Shown in pieces: positions 58,738 through 64,000 of a stretch of 64,000 nt of DNA. The notes below the pieces were generated by a model. The model worked only from the letters and a program-made list of their open reading frames with translations. It ran no database searches and had not been told where the DNA came from. The position numbers and the translations under genes were made by a program. Within the stretch, counting starts at the first letter, position 1, and the number at the start of each line of letters is the position of its first letter. Location of the stretch: NCBI RefSeq assembly GCF_015904235.1, contig NZ_JADZLT010000053.1, positions 62,001 through 126,000 on the forward strand, given 5' to 3'. The stretch comes from Methylobrevis albus (lineage in GTDB: Bacteria > Pseudomonadota > Alphaproteobacteria > Rhizobiales > Pleomorphomonadaceae).

Positions 58738-59805
58738 ATGGATTTTCGTGTTTTCGCCGCCTTCGGTATCGCCGCTGCGCTGGTGTCGTGCACCAGTTTC
58801 TATGAAGCGAGCGACTTTGCCGCGGTGACGGGGCCGGCGAAGATCGAGGGTGTCGCCGAGGGCGCGGAGAAATCCGTCGACGACGCGGACACCGCCGAGG
58901 GCACCGCAAACGCCGCCGCCGATACGCCCGCCGACGTCGCCGCGGCCACCGCCGCCGTCCCGGCGACCGCCACCGAGACCGCCGCGGCCGCCGTGCCCGA
59001 GGTCGCCCCGGCCGCCGGCGAGACGGCCGCCCCCCAGATTCCGGCCAGCGCAGCGGCGACGGCCGCGATGGCGGCCACGACCGCCGCAGCCGAGCCACAG
59101 GCGCCGGCCACCGCGGCGGTCACTCCGCCGGCCGCCGCCGCCTCCGAAACCTCCCCCGCCTCGATGGTGACCGCCCTCGCCCCGACCGCCGCGCGCCCGG
59201 CGATTCCCGCCGTCGACGACGACGTCGTCGTGGAGGCCCCGCCCGAGGACGACGAGCCGGAAGCAGCCGCCTTCAAGGCGCCGCGCCGCGAAAAGATGGA
59301 AAGCCTGCCGGGCGTCAACTGGCCCGAGGGCATCGTCCTCGTGTCGCGGACGCCGAACGACGACGATCCCCGCGGCTTCTTCGGCGGCGCCACCCACCCG
59401 TTCTCGCGCTCGGTCGCCGGGGTACCGCGCAGCGCCGTGGTCGCCGCGAACGGCTTGCTGCTGGCGCACAGCAGCATCAGCGTCTCGTGCCTGAAGCCGG
59501 GGCTGCTCTCGATCCTGCGCCGCGCCGAGACCCGCTTCGGCAAGCGCGTGGTGATCACCTCCGGCTACCGCTCGCCGCCGCACAACCGGCGCGTCCGCGG
59601 CGCCCGCAATTCGCAGCACATGTACTGCAACGCGGTCGACCTCTACATGCCCGGCGTCGCCCGCGACGAACTCGCCCGCTACCTGTTCGCCTTGCCCGAC
59701 CGCGGCGGCATCGGCCTCTACTGTCATACCCAGTCGATCCACGTCGACATCGGCTCGCGCCGCGCCTGGCGCTGGCCCTGCTACCAGAAGCGCAAGAAGG
59801 CCTGA
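58738..59805 (+). CDS. Lipoprotein with C-terminal M15-like (DUF882/YcbK) peptidase domain
   Basis: This 355-residue protein has a lipobox (ALVSC, Cys at residue 18), then a long Ala/Pro/Thr-rich region (about 35-170) that looks disordered. The globular C-terminal domain (about 215-350) carries VVITSGYRSPPHNRR, NSQHMYCNAVDLYMPG and SIHVDIGSRR, the His/Asp/His zinc pattern of M15-type D,D- or L,D-carboxypeptidases. The first cysteine after the repeat region (SVSCLKPG) and later ones could form disulfides. It probably trims peptidoglycan from the outer membrane side. GGGAG precedes the ATG. Confidence 0.8.
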   Translation: MDFRVFAAFGIAAALVSCTSFYEASDFAAVTGPAKIEGVAEGAEKSVDDADTAEGTANAAADTPADVAAATAAVPATATETAAAAVPEVAPAAGETAAPQIPASAAATAAMAATTAAAEPQAPATAAVTPPAAAASETSPASMVTALAPTAARPAIPAVDDDVVVEAPPEDDEPEAAAFKAPRREKMESLPGVNWPEGIVLVSRTPNDDDPRGFFGGATHPFSRSVAGVPRSAVVAANGLLLAHSSISVSCLKPGLLSILRRAETRFGKRVVITSGYRSPPHNRRVRGARNSQHMYCNAVDLYMPGVARDELARYLFALPDRGGIGLYCHTQSIHVDIGSRRAWRWPCYQKRKKA

Positions 59806-59829
59806 CCGGGTTCATCGCGGGCCGGGCGT

Positions 59830-60729
59830 TCAGCCCGCCGACGAGCAGCGCGCGATCACGCCGACGATCTCCGCAAAATCACGAGCGCGCGGATTTGTGC
59901 GCCGCCAGGCGACGCCAACCTGTCGGCTCGGCTCGGGCGCCGCGAAGCGCAGCAGCCGGATCGCCGTCTCGTCGATCGAAACGCTGTCGAGGAAGATTCG
60001 CGGCAGCAGCGTGATGCCCTGCCCGGCCGCCACCAGTTGCAGGATCGTCGACAGGCTGGTGACGCCGCTCGCGCGCAGTCGCCGGGCGTCGATCGTGCCG
60101 CAGACGGCGAGCGTCTGGTCGCGCAGGCAATGGCCGTCCTCGAGCAGCAGCAGCGCTTCGGGCGCGATCTGGCTCGCCTCCGCGACGCCGGCGTCGGAGA
60201 ACGGCCCGTCCCGCGGCACGGCCAGCAGGAACGGATCCTCGAACACTGCCACTTCCTCGAACGCCGCATGCCCGAGCGGCACGCTCGCGACGATCACGTC
60301 GAGGTCGCCGGCGGCGAGTTCGTCCGCCAGTGTCGCCGTGACGGTTTCCCTGACGCTGAGTTGCAGCCGGGGAAACGCCAGCGCCAGCCGCGGCAGCAGC
60401 TTCGGCAGGAGATAGGGCGCGATCGAGGGAATCACCCCGAGCCGCAGCGGACCGGCGAGCACGCCGGTCTCCCGCCGGGCGAAGGATTCGAGGTCGCCGA
60501 CCTCGGACAGGATCCGCCGCGCCCGCGCCGCGACGCCCTCCCCCACCGCCGTCAGCCGGGCACCGCCCGCCGACCGTTCGACCAGCGCGACGCCGAGAGC
60601 GGTCTCGAGGTCGCGGATCTGCACGGACAGCGCCGGTTGGCTGACCGACACGCGCTCGGCGGCCCGCCCGAAATGGCCTTCGGCCGCAAGGGCATCGAAA
60701 TAGCGAAGCTGGCGCAGGGTGAGCGTCAT
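59830..60729 (-). CDS. oxyR: LysR-family peroxide sensor OxyR
   Basis: This 299-residue regulator has an N-terminal winged helix-turn-helix (LTLRQLRYFDALAAEGHFGRAAERVSVSQPALS) and a C-terminal sensor domain. The redox cysteines are C201 in LLEDGHCLRDQ and C210 in LAVC, spaced as in E. coli OxyR, which forms a disulfide on oxidation by peroxide. It is divergent from katA with 174 bases between starts, the standard arrangement for control of the catalase gene and of its own. Confidence 0.92.
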   Translation of the reverse strand: MTLTLRQLRYFDALAAEGHFGRAAERVSVSQPALSVQIRDLETALGVALVERSAGGARLTAVGEGVAARARRILSEVGDLESFARRETGVLAGPLRLGVIPSIAPYLLPKLLPRLALAFPRLQLSVRETVTATLADELAAGDLDVIVASVPLGHAAFEEVAVFEDPFLLAVPRDGPFSDAGVAEASQIAPEALLLLEDGHCLRDQTLAVCGTIDARRLRASGVTSLSTILQLVAAGQGITLLPRIFLDSVSIDETAIRLLRFAAPEPSRQVGVAWRRTNPRARDFAEIVGVIARCSSAG

Positions 60730-60746
60730 AGGGTTCCATTATCGCA

Positions 60747-60761
60747 GTAGGTAGAACTTAC
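60747..60761. promoter_or_regulatory. Candidate OxyR (LysR T-N11-A) box between oxyR and katA
   Basis: GTAGGTAGAACTTAC is a 15-bp imperfect dyad with 5 of 7 pairs matching, and contains T-N11-A. It lies just upstream of the oxyR start, where OxyR commonly binds. A second perfect palindrome, TATCATGATA, follows at 60772-60781. Confidence 0.4.
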
Positions 60762-60793
60762 GATTGGACCTTATCATGATACGAGTTCAGAAT

Positions 60794-60814
60794 GCTTCCA
60801 GAATGGATGGAAGC
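60794..60814 (+). promoter_or_regulatory. Hairpin upstream of katA
   Basis: GCTTCCA (60794-60800) and TGGAAGC (60808-60814) form a perfect 7-bp stem with a 7-base loop, about 90 bases before the katA ATG. It may be an mRNA leader structure or an operator; there is no T-run. Confidence 0.4.
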
Positions 60815-60903
60815 GCATTGCGATGTGCCGAACCGTCCGTGCGACGGACGCTGGCCGGGGAGAGCCGGCGCCGATGACAGGTTCAGGAACAGGGGTAGCC
60901 CAG

Positions 60904-62373
60904 ATGACCGACAAGCCCACACTCACGACCACGGCCGGCGCGCCGATCGGCGACAACCAGAATTCGCTCTCGGCCGGCCCGCGCGGCCCGCTGCTGATGC
61001 AGGACTACCAGCTGATCGAGAAGCTGGCGCACCAGAACCGCGAGCGCATCCCCGAGCGCGTCGTGCACGCCAAGGGCTGGGGCGCCTTCGGCACCCTGAA
61101 GATCACCGGCGACATCTCGAAGTACACCAAGGCGAAGGTGCTGCAGCCCGGCACCGAGACCGACCTGCTGCTGCGCTTCTCCACCGTCGCCGGCGAACTC
61201 GGTGCGGCCGATGCCGAGCGCGACGTGCGCGGCTTCGCGCTGAAGTTCTACACCACGGAAGGCAACTGGGATCTCGTCGGCAACAACACGCCGGTGTTCT
61301 TCCTGCGCGATCCGTACAAGTTCCCCGACTTCATCCGCACCCAGAAGCGCCACCCGCAGACCAACCTGCGCTCGCCCAAGGCGATGTGGGACTACTGGTC
61401 GCTGTCGCCGGAGTCGCTGCATCAGGTCACCATCCTGATGTCGGATCGCGGCTGTCCGGTCGCGCCGATGTTCATGAACGGCTACGGCTCGCACACCTTC
61501 TCGCTGATCAATGGCGCCGGCGAGCGCTTCTGGGTCAAGTTCCACTTCAAGACCGAGCAGGGCCACAAGTTCTACACCAACGCGGAATCGGCCGAAGTCA
61601 TCGGCAAGACCCGCGAGAGCTACCAGGAAGCGCTGTTCGGCGGCATCGCCAAGGGCGAGTTCCCGCGCTGGTCCATGAAGGTCCAGATCATGACCGAGGC
61701 CCAGGCCGAGACGACCTGGTACAACCCCTTCGACCTCACCAAGGTCTGGCCGCACGCCGAGTTCCCGCTGATCGACGTCGGCACCATCGAGCTGAACCGC
61801 AACGCCGACAATTACTTCGCCGAGATCGAGCAGGCCGCCTTCTCGCCCTCGAACATCGTACCGGGCATCGGCTTCTCGCCGGACAAGGTGCTGCAGGCGC
61901 GCATCTTCGCCTATGCGGACGCCCATCGCTACCGGATCGGCACCCACTACGAGCACCTGCCCGTCAACGCGGCCAAGTGCCCGGTGAACCACTACCACAA
62001 GGACGGCTCGATGCGGTTCTTCCGCAACGACACCGGCAACGCCGACGCCTACTACGAGCCCAACTCGATGGGCGGCCCGGCGGAAAACCCCGCCTTCCGC
62101 GAGCCGGCGCTGCCGCTGTCGGGTGATGCCGACCGCTACAACCACCGCGACGGCAACGACGATTACCGTCAGCCGGGTGACCTGTTCCGCATGTTCGACG
62201 AGGCCCAGCGCGAGCGGCTGTTCTCGAACATCGCCGGCGCGATGCAGGGCGTGCCGGAAGAGATCATCCGCCGCCAGCTGGTGCACTTCTACCGTGCCGA
62301 CCCGGCCTACGGCGAAGGCGTGGCCCGCCACGTCGGCGTCAGCCTGCCGCAGCTCGACGCCGCGGCCGAGTAA
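60904..62373 (+). CDS. katA: Monofunctional heme catalase
   Basis: This 489-residue clade-3-size catalase breaks down hydrogen peroxide. The distal His55 is in [13 protein letters not shown], the distal Asn in [13 protein letters not shown], and the proximal Tyr in [14 protein letters not shown]. Other conserved text includes [26 protein letters not shown] and NHYHKDGSM. There is no signal peptide, so it is cytoplasmic. The ATG at 60904 follows AGGGG. Regulation by the divergent OxyR is expected. A GC hairpin follows the stop directly, and a strong terminator lies about 140 bases on. Confidence 0.96.
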   Translation: MTDKPTLTTTAGAPIGDNQNSLSAGPRGPLLMQDYQLIEKLAHQNRERIPERVVHAKGWGAFGTLKITGDISKYTKAKVLQPGTETDLLLRFSTVAGELGAADAERDVRGFALKFYTTEGNWDLVGNNTPVFFLRDPYKFPDFIRTQKRHPQTNLRSPKAMWDYWSLSPESLHQVTILMSDRGCPVAPMFMNGYGSHTFSLINGAGERFWVKFHFKTEQGHKFYTNAESAEVIGKTRESYQEALFGGIAKGEFPRWSMKVQIMTEAQAETTWYNPFDLTKVWPHAEFPLIDVGTIELNRNADNYFAEIEQAAFSPSNIVPGIGFSPDKVLQARIFAYADAHRYRIGTHYEHLPVNAAKCPVNHYHKDGSMRFFRNDTGNADAYYEPNSMGGPAENPAFREPALPLSGDADRYNHRDGNDDYRQPGDLFRMFDEAQRERLFSNIAGAMQGVPEEIIRRQLVHFYRADPAYGEGVARHVGVSLPQLDAAAE

Positions 62374-62381
62374 GGCCTGAC

Positions 62382-62410
62382 GCGCGCTGCGGGCCGTGCT
62401 CGCAGCGCGC
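62382..62410 (+). terminator. Strong hairpin right after katA, no T-run
   Basis: A perfect 10-bp stem (62382-62391 with 62401-62410) and 9-base loop lie 8 bases after the stop codon. Without a T-run it is more likely a 3'-end stabiliser or a weak terminator. Confidence 0.45.
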
Positions 62411-62508
62411 GGACATCGAGCCGACATGAGGCGGAAAACCGCAAAGCGGGTCCGCCTGCCGAGAAGTCCGGCGCGTCGGAGCCCCGTGCTCCGCGGATGA
62501 CGCCGGCA

Positions 62509-62551
62509 GAGACCGCCGCCGACCTACCCCCGGCGGCGGTCTCATTTTTTT
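62509..62551 (+). terminator. Strong intrinsic terminator downstream of katA
   Basis: A perfect 12-bp stem (62509-62520 with 62532-62543) and 11-base loop are followed by A and seven Ts. It is the best intrinsic terminator in the window on this strand and lies 136 bases after the katA stop, with no gene between. Confidence 0.92.
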
Positions 62552-63301
62552 CGACGACCGCCGCAGCCGTCGGCGGTGCAGGCAGATGGGCAGTGGCCCG
62601 CCGATGCGCGGGCAACCAGCCTTCCGCAGCGAGCCCGATGCGCGTCGGTTGGTCGGCTGAGGTCGAGCCACCCACCACCGCGATCTGGCAGAGCCATCGG
62701 TCGACGCTTCGGCCCGTCGACTCGGCGGGATTGCGTCCCGGCTGAGACGCCCGCTCCGCCCCTCGGGCTCGGCCAAGGCCAAATCGCCGAGGCGCGACAT
62801 CGCGGCCGTCAGCCTGTTTTTCACCCCGCCAAACTTCTGGAAACGGCCGATCCCGCGCCGGTTTGTGCGCCCAGAGGCCAGTCGTTTGGTCCCCATCCCG
62901 GCCCTCGACTTGCGCCCACAACTTGCCATTCGAGCCGGAAAACTGGCTTTTCCTGCGCTACGATTTCAGGGTTCGCCGAATTCGGCCGCCATATTCATGG
63001 GGGCGAGTCTCAATCTTCATGGCGACCGACGGATTCGCCTCGAACTACACCGAATTTTCGGGCTTGCGTGCACTGCACCATACTTCATTCAGTCACCTGA
63101 TTTCGCATGGCAACCATGCAATACAAGCGATTTCAGGTTTTCTATGCGTGATATTCAGATTTTCTTCTCGGACATAAACCGTTTAGCATGCTCTTCAATC
63201 GGTTGAATATCGCAGTGCACCTATTCCCATGATCGACCAACCCCCGTAGCCTTTGGGTGTCCGGTCCAGATCGGAACCGGGATCCGCCGGGAGACCTGCT
63301 G
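62552..63301. other. Gene-free stretch with an AT-richer core
   Basis: Across 750 bases after the katA terminator I find no gene that I can support. From about 62890 to 63240 the DNA is visibly AT-richer than the rest of the window. It holds a perfect 12-bp palindrome, GCCGAATTCGGC (62975-62986). The frames of about 100 residues here have no recognisable composition or motif. The promoter of the small protein at 63302 should be near the end. Confidence 0.5.
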
Positions 63302-63511
63302 ATGGAGTTGCTCATTTCCGCTTGCCTGCTCGCTTCCCCCGAGAGTTGCCGGACCGAAAGTCTGGTCGTTTCGATGGAGCCGATGACGCCGATGACCTGC
63401 ATGGCCACGGCTCAGCCCGCGATCGCACAGTGGAATGAAGCGCATCCGAAGTGGAAGGTCGTGAAGTGGACCTGTGGCGACGTGCGCCGCAGCAAGCCCT
63501 TCGCCATCTGA
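63302..63511 (+). CDS. Small cysteine-containing protein of unknown function
   Basis: This 69-residue protein reads MELLISACLLASPESCRTESLV and ends with HPKWKVVKWTCGDVRRSKPF. It has four cysteines (8, 16, and in MTCMA and WTCGD) and conserved-looking tryptophans, and it resembles small proteins I recall from Rhizobiales that have no assigned function. GGGAG lies eight bases before the ATG. The start may be a weak signal sequence. No neighbour suggests a role. Confidence 0.65.
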   Translation: MELLISACLLASPESCRTESLVVSMEPMTPMTCMATAQPAIAQWNEAHPKWKVVKWTCGDVRRSKPFAI

Positions 63512-63707
63512 CGGAGACCCGGCCGGCGCCATGCACCGGTCCTGATCGATCGATGTCGGCGTGCCGCCCGGATGGGCGTCGCCGGCCTCACCGGACTGCA
63601 CTGCGGGGCGCCCTCCACGTCTCCCCGCAGGGTATCGACCATCACGTGGAGACGGTTCGCCCTGCCCACCATGAATTGCGGGCGGATCAAAGTCTGGAGA
63701 CTGCAAA

Positions 63708-64000
63708 ATGTCCGTTTCTCGGTCCCTCGCCGCCCGCGTCGCCGCGCTCGCCGTCATCGCCCTTGCCGGCGCCGGCGCCGCCTATGCCGCCTCGTCGCAG
63801 CCTTCCGGGACCTCCGGCACCTATGCGCCGGCCGTCGGCTTCAACCACGCCGTCGGAGCGACCCACGCCGTGGGCTATTTCACCCCGGTCGCCGGTGACT
63901 GCGCCCTGACCCTCGTCGTCGCCGAAGTGCTCGACGACGAGTCCGCGGTCGCCCCGACGCCGACCCGCCTCGAGGTCACCCTGCCCGCCGGCCGCAACGC
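63708..64000 (+). CDS. Secreted protein, 3' end outside the window
   Basis: The visible 97 residues begin with a signal peptide (MSVSRSLAARVAALAVIALAGAGAAYA) with cleavage after AYA near residue 27. The mature start is Ser/Thr/Gly-rich (SSQPSGTSGTYAPAVGF), followed by a beta-strand-like stretch (CALTLVVAEVLDDE). I cannot name a family from this part. GGAGA precedes the ATG at a normal distance. The gene runs past base 64000. Confidence 0.7.
   Translation, partial: MSVSRSLAARVAALAVIALAGAGAAYAASSQPSGTSGTYAPAVGFNHAVGATHAVGYFTPVAGDCALTLVVAEVLDDESAVAPTPTRLEVTLPAGRN

Noticed and set aside
62863..63206. Overlapping frames of about 105-113 residues after katA
   Set aside because: They have no ribosome-binding site, no family character and conflicting frames in AT-richer non-coding DNA.

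Overview
The window is GC-rich chromosomal DNA from an alphaproteobacterium, most likely order Hyphomicrobiales (Rhizobiales). Support comes from a Pcs-type phosphatidylcholine synthase, an alphaproteobacterial RNase E with an acidic insert and long tail, the prfB / mrcA / N-acetylmuramoyl-L-alanine amidase / rne neighbourhood, a BcsN-containing cellulose operon, a two-domain cold-shock protein next to a DUF192 protein, and an NDUFS4-like complex I subunit. I could not run searches, so genus is left open. Coding density is high, and nearly every gene has a long spurious antisense reading frame because of the base composition.

Layout. 1-4.3 kb: aspS (C-terminus cut by the window edge), rnd, a palindromic repeat, speB. 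4.5-8.2 kb: a chemotaxis receptor, then rplM-rpsI behind a clear promoter, and a TerC-family protein. 8.4-14.8 kb: pcs, a two-gene YeeE/DUF6691-like membrane pair, a UbiH-family hydroxylase, an AEC transporter, an LpxL-type acyltransferase and a malyl-CoA lyase-like enzyme. 14.9-24.8 kb: a stand-alone EAL protein, an orphan solute-binding protein, a GH63-like glycosidase with a DMT permease, an ECHDC3-like protein, a VOC protein, a CoA-binding protein, an O-acetylhomoserine sulfhydrylase (metY) and a GAF-GGDEF protein. 24.9-29.7 kb: a large AsmA/YhdP-like envelope protein, a peroxiredoxin and a DUF455 ferritin-like protein. 29.9-40.4 kb is a cell-envelope and RNA-turnover block: M23 peptidase, prfB with a programmed frameshift, PBP1A, amidase, a roughly 0.9 kb gene-free leader and rne. 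40.5-46.3 kb: an aminotransferase, a glycosyltransferase, an AGCS symporter, a secreted protein of unknown function, tRNA-Pro, an NDUFS4-like gene, tRNA-Arg and a 51-residue membrane protein. 46.3-56 kb: a second palindromic repeat and a complete type III cellulose operon, bcsN-bcsA-bcsB-bcsZ-bcsK, with overlapping stop/start codons between the last four genes. 56-64 kb: DUF192, cold-shock protein, gloA, an M15-like lipoprotein, divergent oxyR and katA, a sparse region ending in a strong terminator plus AT-richer DNA, a small Cys-containing protein, and a secreted protein cut by the window end.

How the parts connect. The EAL and GGDEF proteins could set the cyclic-di-GMP level read by the PilZ domain of BcsA. 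OxyR, KatA and the peroxiredoxin form an oxidative-stress set. PBP1A, the amidase and the M23 peptidase handle peptidoglycan. I found no phage, transposase, CRISPR array or defence island. The most unusual signals are a four-copy palindromic repeat whose hairpin stems covary, a YeeE/DUF6691 pair without its signature cysteines, a structured leader on rplM-rpsI, the long rne leader, and the terminator-bounded region after katA.
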